The notes under the pieces: model-generated
Seen by the model: only the letters and a program-made list of their open reading frames with translations
Database searches by the model: none
What the model was told of the DNA's origin: nothing
Source: Zygotorulaspora mrakii
Lineage: Eukaryota; Ascomycota; Saccharomycetes; Saccharomycetales; Saccharomycetaceae
DNA: 64,000 nucleotides
Direction: 5' to 3'
Assembly (NCBI RefSeq): GCF_013402915.1
Contig: NC_050719.1
Span: forward strand, 1 to 64,000
Shown: positions 1 through 11,138 of the stretch, in pieces
Position numbering within the stretch: the first letter of the stretch is position 1
Layout of the letters: every line of letters begins with the position of its first letter
Position numbers and translations under genes: made by a program

Positions 1-112
1 CCTACACCGCTCCCCTACACCGCTCCCCCCCCCCCCTACACCGCTCCCCTACACCGCTCCCCTACACCGCTCCCCTACACCGCTCCCCTACACCGCTCCC
101 CTACACCGCTCC
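1..112. repeat. Telomeric repeat array (C-rich strand)
   Basis: Eight copies of the 13-bp unit CCTACACCGCTCC, interrupted once by eight extra C residues at about 27-34. The complementary G-rich strand reads GGAGCGGTGTAGG, so the 3' end of the G strand would point out of the window at base 1, as at a left chromosome end. Uniform short G/T-rich repeats with a fixed period are what a telomerase RNA template produces. The unit differs from the irregular TG1-3 repeat of S. cerevisiae. After base 112 the repeat stops abruptly and the sequence becomes a G-poor pyrimidine-rich tract. What remains may be only the inner end of a longer array cut off by the assembly. Confidence 0.85.
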
Positions 113-1944
113 CCTCCCTCTTCCATTTTTCATCTTCTATTTCTTTTCTATTTCATACACCCCTACACTCTCACATCTCTCATTCATTTCACATTCTTTT
201 TTTCGCTCTTTTCTTTTTTTACTTTACACACCCTACTCTCACATCTTCCTCCACCCTTCCATTTTTTCTTCACTTCCATTTCTCATTTCACACGACTCCA
301 CATTCCTTCATTTCCACTTCACTCTCTCCTTTCACTCCACCACCACTACCACCTCACTTTCACACCTTTCCCCCTCTCTTTTCTTTTTTCATCACATCAC
401 TCATTCCCATTTCCCATTTCCTCACCATCTTCAACCATACATCACATTTCATTCACTCTTTTTCTCGACTTCCCTTTCCACTTTTCTTTTTTTCCATCAT
501 TCACTCCTCTACACCATTCTCCAACCATACTACTCCCATACTCCACACCCCTACCACTTTCTCCTTCACTTCCCATTTCCTCAACACTCTTTTTCACATT
601 TCCACTCTCACTTCCCCACTCCCCAACTACAACACACTCTCAGACTCCTTTTCTTCACCCTTTACTACTACACTACTACACAACTACACAACGACATTTC
701 ACTTTCTCATCTTCTCTTTCTTTCTTCTTTCTACTTCCCCTCCTACTTTCATCACCACTTCACCATCCCTCTCCCCTCACTCCACTTACACATCACTTCT
801 TTCACCTCTTCATCCCACTTCCATCCCTCATTCATACACTTTCACATCCTCTTCATTCATCTCACATTCACCGCCAAACACTTCTTCATCTCTTCACCTC
901 ATTCTACCTCTACCATACACCACGCTTCTTTTTTCTTTTTCCCTTTTCCCTTCTCTTTCTTCCATCCGCTCCTCTACTTCAACATTCCCCACCATCTCCA
1001 TTCATACACTCATACATTCATACATTTCCTTTCTTCACTTCACTTCCCTCCCATCCCCTCATTCCACTCAAACCACATTTCCATTCTCCATCACTTTCTC
1101 TCAACCACTCACTCAACCCTCAACTCCTTTCTCTCTCTACTCACCACTTCATTCCTCTTTTCTTTTTCTTCTTTCTTTCCCACTTCTCACTCTCATTCAC
1201 TCTTCACTTCCACAACTCATCCTACCTTCATCTCATTCTTTTCATCACACTCACATCTCCTCACTCCCTCCTTTCACTCTCATCTTCTCTACTCTTCAAC
1301 CACCACACATCTTTTTCATCTTTTCATCTTTTCTTTTTTCTCTTTCATTTCTACTCTCACTTCATTCCTCACTCCACTCAACCACTCTCTCTTCCCACCT
1401 TCCCTCATTCCCACACCAACATCCAAACTTTTCATCTCTTCCACGCTACCAACCATCCATTTCCATTCACACATCTACTCAACTTCTCTACCCTACTTCA
1501 CTACACACTCTTTTTATTTACTCTCTTCATCTCTTTCATTCGAACTTCCTTTTACCTCTCTACTCCTATTTCACTACACACTCATTCATTCTACTCTCTC
1601 TTTTCACTCTCACTTTTCGTTTTCACATCTACATACACCATTCATACCACACTTCTCATACATTCATCTTTTCTATTCCATCTTTTCATCACCTCATTTT
1701 ACACATCTACTCCTTTTTTACTACTCAACTCCCGACATTTACTCTTTCTCCTCACTCCCTTTTCACTTTCAACTACATCTTTTTTCTTCACTCTCTCATT
1801 CTTTCATCCTTTCTTTTCTACTCTACTCCACTACACTCCTCATCTTTCATACATTTTCACTTTTACATTTCATTTTTTCTTTCTTTTTACATACACCCTA
1901 CTCTACTACATACTTCCATCCATTTCACTCCACTCCATTACACT

Positions 1945-2240
1945 CCCCTACACCTTTCCCCTACCGAACTCATTTCATCCTCACTTTTCTATCATACTAC
2001 TCTCTTTTTCTTTATTTCATTTTTTCCTCATTCTACTCTTACACCTCTCCTACCAACTTCATTCCCCTACACCTTTCCCCTATCGAACTCATTTCATCTT
2101 CACTTTTCTACCATACTACTCTCTCCCATTTCCCTTCATTCATTCCCCTACACCTTTCCCCTACCACTCTCATTTCATCTCCACTCTTTTCATCTCCGCA
2201 CTTTCCTCCCCTCCATCACACACTTTCATCTTCACCTTTT
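1945..2240. repeat. Degenerate telomere-like subtelomeric repeat units
   Basis: The motif CCCCTACACCTTTCCCCTA occurs at about 1945, 2064 and 2145, with a further copy at about 4283. Each carries CTACACC followed by six bases and then CTAC, the same 13-bp spacing as the terminal repeat but with TTTCCC in place of GCTCCC. A second shared block, CTTTTCTACCATACTACTC or close variants, accompanies the copies at about 1985, 2102 and 2240. This looks like a decayed tandem repeat derived from, or co-evolving with, telomere sequence. Confidence 0.6.
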
Positions 2241-5200
2241 CACTTTTCTACCATACTACTCTCATTCTTTTCCTTCTTTTCCATTTCTTTCCTTTCGCTT
2301 TCTACTACTCTTCGCTTCTTCACTACACTCCCCACCAAACTCTTTTCCTCTTTCATTCACTTCAACTTCTTTCTCCTTCCATTCACTTCAACTCTCATTC
2401 ACTCTCCATCTTTTCATCTCTATTCATACATACTCACATTTCTTTTCTTTTCACTCCAACCAAACTTTCATCACCCTCTTCATCTCCCTCTTCATCTCCC
2501 TCTTCATCTCCCTCTTCATCACCACTCTTTTCTCAACCATTCACTCTACTCTCACACTCCCTCTCTTCTTTTCTTCTTTCTCACATTCACTCTTTTCAAC
2601 TACTTTTCATACTTTCAACTCTACTTTCATTTCTACTCCCGCTTCTCTCTTTTCTCTACTCTACTCCCCTACCATCTCTTTCCTTTTTTCTCTATTTCTA
2701 CTACTCTTTCTTACTTTCTACTCCCATCCACTCCATTTCACTCTTCACATCAACTTCCAACCCTTTTCATCTTCTCATACACTTCTTTTTCTCTTTTACT
2801 ACTTTTCTTCCACTCTACTCCACTACTCATTCCCTTTCCTATTTCTTTTCCACTTTTTTCTCCTACCTCACCACAAACTCAACTGGATTCTTTTCCATTT
2901 CACATACACTCCTTTTCCCTCTATCAACCACTCACTCATACTCCTTTTCCCTTCTCTACCATTCCCTAACTCTTTCCTATTCCTCTCCTACACTTCCTTT
3001 TTTCCACTCAACTACTCATCTCTTCCCTCATCATTCATTTCACACCTACATCACGCTCTACCCACTTCTCTCCTCTTCTCCTTCTTTCCTTTCTCCTCTT
3101 CTCCTCAAATCTTCTTCTCTACTCGAACACACATTCTCGTTTCACCTCTTTCTATTCATTCCATTCCATTCTACCTCTTATTCACACTCCATTTTCTTTT
3201 TCTCTTCACTTCGACCTTCCTTTTTTCTCTTACACTTCTTTCCTTCTACTCAACTACTCATCACATCTTTCACATATCTCTTTCCACTTCACTCTTTTCA
3301 TCATTCCATTCACCCCTACTCTACTTCTTCACTCACTCCCTTTTCCTACTTCTTCTCTCCTTTTTCTCTCCTACTCTTTTCATCTTTTCACCCAACCATT
3401 CCCTTCACGTTCTCTTTTTCCCTTCCACTCCACACTCTTTCATCTTTCAACTTTACATCTTCACTTTTCATCATTTCTACCACTTCTCATCACTTCTTCT
3501 TTCTACTCCATCTTTTCATCACCTCGCTCTACTCAACTACTCATCCTCATTCCCTTTTCCATTCCTCTTCTCCTACTTCACTACCCACTTCCCACTTCCT
3601 TTCCTTTTCTCTACTCTACTCCACTACTAACTCATCCATTTCTCTCTACTTTCATTCTCTTTTACAACTCCAAAACTCTCTCATCCTAACCATCTTTTCA
3701 TATTTTCCGTTTTTTACACTCTCAACTTCCCATTTCTTCCCACTCTTCTCATTACTCTTTTACTTCATTCATTCTCATCTCTTCTGTTACTTCCCTTTCT
3801 ACGTTACTCTACTACTCTCCTCCCCATACTTTCATTTAACTTCCTTCTTTTTCACTTCCACTATTACCCAAACATCAACTTCATTCCATCTTCCTCTCTT
3901 CTTCAAACTACACATTCCTCTACCTTTCACTTTTCCTCTTTCTTCCACTTTTCCTCTTTCTTCCACTTTTCTACTTCCTTCACACTACTCCCCATCTCTC
4001 ATCTTCTACGCACCTACACTCAACCGCTTTTCCTTCATACTTCCTTCATACTACTCCCGACGCTTTTCTTCTACTCTATACCACCCCTTCTCTTCATACC
4101 CCCCTCCTCTTTTTTTTTCCTTCATACTACACATCACTCCTTCCTTTCACTCCCGTTCTACTTCACATTCTACTTCTATTTTCTACATCATTTTTTTCTC
4201 ATCACTACGCTCTACCATCCCACTTCCTCTTTATTTTCCTTTTTCTTTTCTCCATTTCACATTTACATCCCATATCTCCTTTCCCCTACACCTTTCCCCT
4301 ACCGCCTATTTTCATTCTACTCTCAACTCTTTTCATCTCTTTTACTCCATAACCCTTTATGATTCCACTTCCTCTTCCTCTTTTCCACATCTTTCATACC
4401 ACTCCCTCACCGCTCTCATTTCGATTTCATCCGCCATTCAACTTCCATTCACCCCCTACCTTCTTCATCTATTACACTTCTCCCCTCATCTTTCATATTT
4501 CCCGCTTCTCACTCATTCTTTTTCTTCTTTTTTACTTTCAACCACCGTCTACACTCTTCATCTACTCCACTTCTTTTTTTTCCTCTTCACTTCTACTTCT
4601 CAACTTTTACATAACACATTCCCAACTTCTTTTCATTCATACTTTTACTTCTTTCTTCATTCCTCTCTCTCTAACTCTTTTACTTTACTACTCTACATCC
4701 CTCCCTCCTTCTTCCCCCACTTATTCTTCCACTTTACTACTATATTTTACTCCATACTTCTATTTCCGCCACTCTACTCTTCTACACCTTTTCTTTCATT
4801 GAAACCTCTTTACTATTCCCTTCTCCTTCACTCTACTTTTTCATTTCTTCTTACTTCACTCTTTCTTCACCATTCTTTTTCTTCTCTCTAACATATTTAC
4901 ACTTATTTTCATCACTCATCACTCATCACTCATCACTCTTTTACTAACCATTTTCACGATTCTTTTCTTCTATCCCTTTTTTACTTCTTTAATCTACAAT
5001 GATTCTTTTACCTCAAAACTGACTTCTTCTTTTACCAACTATCTATTCTAAGCCAACTACTAAACTATCCACAACGCTTTTCATCACTACTCTCTCACGT
5101 ATATCCAATAGATTATTTAAATTATCTTTTCGCTTTCCACTTTTACCTCCTTCCTCTTCCATTCCTTAATTTACCATCGAGATCCATAAACAACTTCTTC

Positions 5201-5507
5201 TTTTCCCATCAAAAAACAACAACAAACAATCGAAAACAAACAATCGAAAACAAACGAAAACAAACAACAACAACGATAACGATAACAGCCATATATTTCT
5301 TTCAAACTACTTTATATTGGACACATCACTTTTATTCTCCCTTCTTTCATCTACTCACTCCTGCTAACTTTTTCCTTTTACTTCTCACATTCCTTTACAA
5401 ACATACATTATCTTTTTTACAATTTATTATTACATTCCTTCACTTTACCACAATTTCATATTTATTTATTTTTTAATTACATTATCTTATTTACAACTTA
5501 TTATTAA

Positions 5508-5617
5508 ATTCCTTTATTTACTTTCTTCATTCACATTCCTTTATTTACATTCCTTTATTTACTTTCTTCATTCACATTCCTTTATTTACATTCCTTTATT
5601 TACATTCCTTTATTTAC
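5508..5617. repeat. 14-bp tandem repeat with 42-bp higher order
   Basis: About eight copies of a 14-bp unit close to CATTCCTTTATTTA run head to tail. Some units are replaced by a CTTTCTTCATTCA variant, so that blocks of three units recur as a longer period of roughly 42 bp. It lies at the inner margin of the G-depleted tract. No coding capacity. It looks like replication slippage or unequal exchange in subtelomeric DNA. Confidence 0.65.
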
Positions 5618-6813
5618 ACTTCTGAATTCATGCCCTTTACCATCCACTTACCCTACCTTCCTTACCTCACCACTTTTACCCCGTCGCATTTCGACGAATA
5701 ATTCCTCTTTTTTCATTTTTTAAAATCTATATCACTTCCGAACTCACTCGATAACCCCATTTCACCTCTACTTCCACCAAATCAGCCTTCATTCCCTTTT
5801 CTCTATCCTCTTTTTCCCCCCACTATCCCCCCACTTAACCCATCGCATTTCGACAATGAACTTGTCTTTTGACTAACTTTAAAATCATTTCTTATTTCTT
5901 TCTCTATTGCCATCACATTTTCATTATTTCCCTTCCCTCTCCCTGCCTCTTCACTTCCCTTGCCCTGCTTCTTCCATCATCCTCCTCGTTTACCATTCCC
6001 TCCACATTCCATCAATCCATACCACTTTGCCGGTATGTAAACACTCTCAAAACATTCCTTGATTTACATCTGCACACCCATCTTCACCATCCTACACAAC
6101 GCCACAGAATATTCCTAGTGCCCATTCCCATCCTTACATCTACCTCTATACCCCATTCCACCATCTCTACACCATCGCCCATACATTCGTCCCACAAACC
6201 CATACAAACAGACGTTAGACCCACACATCTTCTCTCTTTACTCGTCTATATATCCCCCAATATCAACTTCACATCAAAAAACTCAAAGCTATACTTCTTT
6301 TTTTAACGTTTTCTCTCTATTTTACTACTTCCTTTTCATTTTCGACATTTTTCACCTTTCCAAATTTTTAAAATTTCTTACCCAACATGAAATGATCGCG
6401 TGTCAGCAAACTTTTTTTTTGAATTTATTTTTTTTGCTATGTCGCCAACCACGTATTTTCAGAGTGTGGCACGAGAACCAAAGAATAACGTGAGTTTTTC
6501 CATGTAGATTCATAATATTCCATCACCAAAAGGCAAACCATTCGCCAGAAATACATCATTATATCAAAAGAAAGCGAAAACCAAACTCCCTGAGATCACT
6601 CGTTTTCGTTACAAATTATATACCGTTATATGCGCATCCATCTCTACCCTACGATTGTGCCTTTGTATTCTACCACCAGCCCCACAGCATATTCTGCGAG
6701 ACGTTGTACACTCACCTTTGCCCAGATCACACACTACGATTACATGATATCTCAGAACACTACACCCTCAAGCCTACTCAACTGCAAACTCTCACGGCTT
6801 CTATAAATCTATA

Positions 6814-7974
6814 CTACATATCACTCGCCTCACCTTCTATCAACACCTTGTTCAATCCACACTCCTCCACATACGTGCCCAGTATAAACCTGTACACAGG
6901 TACCCGTTGGGCATACCCACACTTCCGCATACACATCACACTGCCCAACCATTGCCCAAATACTTCAAACTTGCGGTACCCTGGTAACACCCTACTCACC
7001 ATATTGTGAATATCCCCTTTCTCGTACACACAGTACAACAGGAGCACCAACAGCCGGAACTCATCCAAATCAAAACAGTCCCCCCGACCATGCCCGTCCT
7101 CCCAAAGTGTACCTGAAACAACTTCCAGCATGCGTCGGTGCGACCGCAGAAATATCTCCTTGTCTAACATTCTTGAATACCTGCTATACGGCTCTCTGTT
7201 CCCCCACTCCATATCAATTCCGAATGGTTTCGATAGTCGACCTTCAAACACTAACGTCGCCACGTTTGCTTTCGACCGGACCACTGCATGCCAAAAGTGT
7301 CCCCAATGCAACAATACTCTTGACGTCACGTCGTCATTGCATGTAATCCCCTCAATCGTCTCCGTGTATTCGGATTCCATCGCTTCCTCATATAGTCTGC
7401 TCCACACCGCCTTCTGCCGCAGCACATGTTGCACGATGTTATGTCCTCGCCCCAGCTGCGCAAAATTAAAGAGATGTCTCATATTTTGCCGTGCCGGGAC
7501 AAGTCGAAGAAGTGCAAGTGCCTCCAGGATGATTTTTCCCATGTGCTTCCCAAACGTCTCACATTGGCAATACTCGTTCGACATGAAACAGGTGCGACAA
7601 ACACTCTCCGGTAGGTTCATTTCCGCAGCTGTGAGTATGTGGTCAGCCGGCACCCCGTATATCAGATCCTTAATTCTGGGCAGATCTGCCGATGTGCTAT
7701 CGAACAATAACGTACGCAACTCGCTCGCATACAGCCCTGTGGTTTTGTTTTGAATGTTGTCGAGAATAAAATGAAACATTCTCGAATGTCCCTGGTCCTC
7801 CTCCTCATCTCCCTCCTCTTCCGAAAGCACGTCTACCCTTACACTGTGTACAGCTCTGCGCACCTCGCCAATCTCCCTCGGACAACTTTGCTCCTCCCAC
7901 GAGTTGCAACACAGCTGGTGATCTGGTCTGGTGCTGGCACCGAGTAGAACGACGCCACTGTTTCCGTTATACAC
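6814..7974 (-). CDS. C-terminal part of the same helicase, in the -1 frame
   Basis: A 386-residue frame overlapping the end of the main helicase ORF by 136 bases and shifted by -1 (or +2). The first codon at 7974 is GTG and the frame is open further upstream to at least 8040, so it is a continuation, not an independent gene. It contains an acidic stretch (SEEEGDEEEDQG) and a cysteine cluster CRTCF...EYCQC about 130 residues in, which could bind zinc, followed by a mostly helical tail. Read with the upstream ORF it makes a protein of roughly 1450 residues. The break could be a real inactivating indel, an assembly error (an A5 run lies at about 8029-8033), or a programmed frameshift. I do not see a canonical slippery heptamer. 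Confidence 0.65.
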   Translation of the reverse strand: MYNGNSGVVLLGASTRPDHQLCCNSWEEQSCPREIGEVRRAVHSVRVDVLSEEEGDEEEDQGHSRMFHFILDNIQNKTTGLYASELRTLLFDSTSADLPRIKDLIYGVPADHILTAAEMNLPESVCRTCFMSNEYCQCETFGKHMGKIILEALALLRLVPARQNMRHLFNFAQLGRGHNIVQHVLRQKAVWSRLYEEAMESEYTETIEGITCNDDVTSRVLLHWGHFWHAVVRSKANVATLVFEGRLSKPFGIDMEWGNREPYSRYSRMLDKEIFLRSHRRMLEVVSGTLWEDGHGRGDCFDLDEFRLLVLLLYCVYEKGDIHNMVSRVLPGYRKFEVFGQWLGSVMCMRKCGYAQRVPVYRFILGTYVEECGLNKVLIEGEASDM

Positions 7975-10900
7975 TTGCTCCAGTTCACATTCCGCAAGTC
8001 CTCGTGTGCAACTGCATCCCTGAACTCCTTTTTCTTTCCAGCTATCCGAACCACCTCGAGGTACCCACTGCCCCTGATCCGTCCAACCATCTGTAAAAAG
8101 TCTATCATATCCACATCACAGTCTGCCAGACACACATAGTCCACCGCATTGCAGTCAAGACCGTTCGATATCAGCTTGGTCCCTATGATCACGCGCACCG
8201 GACTTGCTGCCGACTCGAATTCGCGAAATACCGAGAGCTTCACGCGGTCCGGCATCTCCGAATCAACCGCGGCCACAGCCACTACCTTCTTCCACCGCGC
8301 GTAGCAGTGACGCATCCGCGCCTTGTTGCTGAAGAAAAAGATAGCCTTGCCTGTAGCAGTACCCAGCAGATAACTGTTCACACGCTGCTCGATTGCTCCT
8401 CCAAACTCCTTCTGCGGAACAAGTGTCACCTCTTTCAGCACTTTCTGGTTGGGCACCTGGTGTACAGCGTTCGTCCATCCCGCATTCCTCACCATGTATC
8501 GTGATAGATTCAATTGCTTGCACAACTCGTCCATCAGCCATGCCGGAAGCGTAGCACTTATAAAGACTATCTTTAGAAACTCCCTCCATCGCAGTGAGTG
8601 TATCTCTTTTAATTCCTCCCTGAAATCCTGCTCTAGCCACAGTGCGTGTGCTTCATCGAGAATAAAGTACCCCTTCTGCCGTACGCACATCAGTTCTTCC
8701 TGCCACCCGTTGATGAAGGAAAATGTCGCGTGCGTCCCAAACATATCAAATGTACCTACTAGCACATCTGTATTTTTCAGCTTACTTTTCCACTCCGCTG
8801 AACCTAGTAATTTCAGATCTGCAACCGCGAGTCCCACTTCTTCTAGTCTTTGCATGGTTGCTATTTTGAGTGACACATATGGTACAGCTACAAAGTGCAC
8901 GTATTTTCCGGGTCGTGTGCGCTTTAAAACGAGCATTGGTAACACAAAAGTCATGGTTTTGCCAAAAGCTGTTGGTGCCTGAAGCGCCAGCACATTTCTG
9001 TCGCCTGTCAATATCATATTCGTAAACCTCTCCTGCTCCACCGACCTGAACTTGAATCCGCTGATAATACCTGACCCTGCCTCGCATAGATTGGTGTAGT
9101 CACCAATCGTCCCTTCATCCGGTTCAGATGCAGCGCTAGTTGTGCAAGCCTTGTCAGTGATGAGAGGGCCTTTCTGTGTTAATTTCTGGAAAATTTGACA
9201 CAACTTTTTTGCTGAGACAAACGGGACCTCCCTTGGACCAACGGTACGTGAGTTATCAAACCCGTACACTGCAGCATCCACCGACACTGAATGTCCAAAC
9301 CCACGAGCAACCGCCTGTCCCAGTTCCAGGGTCTGATCGTACAGCTGCCCCGCAATGAAGTGCTTCCACAGAGCCGACAAACCATGTCGCATCGACCGTA
9401 TCCTATGGCTCTCTCTCATTGCCGTCGCTGTCGGATACTTGAGAAGCATGTTCGAAAACGTTGACCGATGCACCAACACCAACTTCCTTACGTCCAGAAA
9501 GACCATACTCTTGAAAATAGCATTGCCAATCGTCTGTGGCGATGCATTATTCAGGCGGTTTCGTAGCTCCATTTGGTGATAATACAGCTCGGCGTTAAAG
9601 TTTATGTCCTCCACTTCTTCTTCAGTGTCATGCGTATCTGTAAGCGGCTCCTGAGGTGTGAGGGCACCCATGATGGCAGATATATTGATTTTAGAGATGT
9701 CGTCACCCAAAAGTACTATCGTGAACGGCCGCAGGATATAAATAAACCAGAATAGCTGTGCAGACACTCTTGCATCCAGAAATAGCAAGCGGGTGTCGTA
9801 CTTTGTGTTTTTGTTATACCTTGACCGAATGATGAACACACGATCGTCGGAATCAAAGTACAGGTTTCGGTGCGAACCGCCAAAACTAATGATGCTCAGT
9901 TCCGGAAATCTAAGCGCCAGACCGGGATTGATCCAGACTGCCAACATCAAGAGTTTTGTTATAGTGTTGACGAGCTTTAGTATACTGGCGCGGACCTGCT
10001 CATTCTGCGCACTTTCCTGCTCTCGAAATCTCATGGTATACCCACTGACAGCCTCCGCACCTATTACATTGAACACGGAGTCCTGTCCAGAAAGGTTTTC
10101 TACCACACATATACTCCTATTCGCCATCACAGTCATGTATACGTCGGACACACTTCCGAACTCCAGCCACCGGCGCAGTTCCTCCACATGTGCCTCGAGG
10201 TCCCTGTTCAAGTCACTTTTCATCTGAGCCACATATTCGAATGAGATCAATTTACCCTCCACACGTACAGCCCGTTCATCAGGATTCACCGTCACTCGCA
10301 CCGTGGCCTCAATTCCTTCTTTAGCAACCGTATGGTACAAACGTCTGAACCACCCCCAATAGTTAATCACAGAGAGATAGTTGCGACTTGCAAGCCAGTA
10401 GGCGGTCTCAGACACATTTTCTGTAGTGGCAAAGCATGTGAAAACTATCAGGCACCTTATCGTATCCATGATCCGTCGCGCCTTAGTCACTGTGTTCTCC
10501 GGACACGGGACATCTGTACGGTCCCACGCTGGAAAGTTGAACGCGCACATTCTTACCCAGCGAGCCAAATATTCACGGTAAATGTTCTCCCGAAGACAGT
10601 TATCGAAACATCTTCCGAGGGCTTTCATCTTGTAAACAATGGTATCCTGTCTTTCAGGATCATGTGTTAGCATTTCGATAACCCTATGAGGAAGAAAAGC
10701 ATGCTCTGCGAAACAAGACAGGCGCCAGGCGTTGAACAGAAGAAACAAATACGGCGCGAGTGTCACCCCATACTGGTTTATCGTGCTCGGAGCAAACTTC
10801 TTTACCATCGACGTAATACCATCCTTCATGTCTATGTTCAAATAGTTAGAGGCACTGTGCTCCGCCTTAAGGTATGCGAAGTTTAGATAATTCTGTCCAA

Positions 10901-11138
10901 AAACAACGTACGCGGTCTTCATTTCACGGAACTCTCGCAATACCTCGTAATCTTCCTCAGAAAAGTTGAAGTCACGCACCTTAATACTCTGGGGAGGCAG
11001 ACTGTTATCTACACTTGCGTCAAGCATGCCTACAGGCAGTTCTAGTATTGAAGAATGTAAGTACTTGTAATTTAGAGGACTGTATTTCCAAAATTTCTTC
11101 CTACACTCCCAGGATTCCGCCTTTAAGCCCCTTTTCAT
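7839..11138 (-). CDS. Subtelomeric (Y'-like) SF2 helicase, main ORF
   Basis: A 1099-residue open frame starting at an ATG. The C-terminal third carries SF2 helicase motifs: Walker A APTAFGKT near residue 720, DEAH (FILDEAH) near 826, SAT near 859, and a motif V/VI segment with GLDCNAVDYV and QMVGRIRG near 990-1020. Proteins of this kind are encoded in subtelomeres of many fungi (Y' elements, telomere-linked RecQ-like helicases). The N-terminal 700 residues are not helicase; around residues 400-620 they show an Arg, HRIR (H-x-x-R), GHS and a following Tyr in the order seen in tyrosine recombinases. Transcription runs toward the telomere. The frame ends soon after motif VI, where family members normally continue; the rest is found in another frame at 7974-6814. 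It may be a decaying copy. Confidence 0.8.
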   Translation of the reverse strand: MKRGLKAESWECRKKFWKYSPLNYKYLHSSILELPVGMLDASVDNSLPPQSIKVRDFNFSEEDYEVLREFREMKTAYVVFGQNYLNFAYLKAEHSASNYLNIDMKDGITSMVKKFAPSTINQYGVTLAPYLFLLFNAWRLSCFAEHAFLPHRVIEMLTHDPERQDTIVYKMKALGRCFDNCLRENIYREYLARWVRMCAFNFPAWDRTDVPCPENTVTKARRIMDTIRCLIVFTCFATTENVSETAYWLASRNYLSVINYWGWFRRLYHTVAKEGIEATVRVTVNPDERAVRVEGKLISFEYVAQMKSDLNRDLEAHVEELRRWLEFGSVSDVYMTVMANRSICVVENLSGQDSVFNVIGAEAVSGYTMRFREQESAQNEQVRASILKLVNTITKLLMLAVWINPGLALRFPELSIISFGGSHRNLYFDSDDRVFIIRSRYNKNTKYDTRLLFLDARVSAQLFWFIYILRPFTIVLLGDDISKINISAIMGALTPQEPLTDTHDTEEEVEDINFNAELYYHQMELRNRLNNASPQTIGNAIFKSMVFLDVRKLVLVHRSTFSNMLLKYPTATAMRESHRIRSMRHGLSALWKHFIAGQLYDQTLELGQAVARGFGHSVSVDAAVYGFDNSRTVGPREVPFVSAKKLCQIFQKLTQKGPLITDKACTTSAASEPDEGTIGDYTNLCEAGSGIISGFKFRSVEQERFTNMILTGDRNVLALQAPTAFGKTMTFVLPMLVLKRTRPGKYVHFVAVPYVSLKIATMQRLEEVGLAVADLKLLGSAEWKSKLKNTDVLVGTFDMFGTHATFSFINGWQEELMCVRQKGYFILDEAHALWLEQDFREELKEIHSLRWREFLKIVFISATLPAWLMDELCKQLNLSRYMVRNAGWTNAVHQVPNQKVLKEVTLVPQKEFGGAIEQRVNSYLLGTATGKAIFFFSNKARMRHCYARWKKVVAVAAVDSEMPDRVKLSVFREFESAASPVRVIIGTKLISNGLDCNAVDYVCLADCDVDMIDFLQMVGRIRGSGYLEVVRIAGKKKEFRDAVAHEDLRNVNWSKCITETVASFYSVPAPDQITSCVATRGRSKVVRGRLARCAELYTV

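Larger units (their letters stand above)
113..6813. other. G-depleted subtelomeric tract without genes
   Basis: From 113 to about 5000 the + strand is almost entirely C, T and A, with only scattered G residues. The asymmetry relaxes between about 5000 and 6400, where ordinary composition returns. Long open frames at 4359-4802 and 5869-6306 are artefacts: without G only TAA can stop translation. Their conceptual proteins are low-complexity Ser/Phe/Leu/Pro/His strings. Degenerate internal repeats are present and listed separately, plus CAAA/AAC-type simple repeats at about 5206-5280. The strand bias has the same polarity as the telomere (C-rich strand is +). I see no coding gene here; 6400-6813 is ordinary sequence downstream of the helicase. 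Confidence 0.8.

Noticed and set aside
4359..4802. 147-codon open frame in the subtelomere
   Set aside because: The strand lacks G, so TAG and TGA cannot occur; the translation is low-complexity Ser/Phe/Leu/Pro with no domain.
5869..6306. 145-codon open frame in the subtelomere
   Set aside because: Same G-poor composition effect; no motif, and it ends where normal composition resumes.
7130..7753. 207-codon + strand frame
   Set aside because: Antisense shadow of the helicase C-terminal region; the minus strand has the family features.
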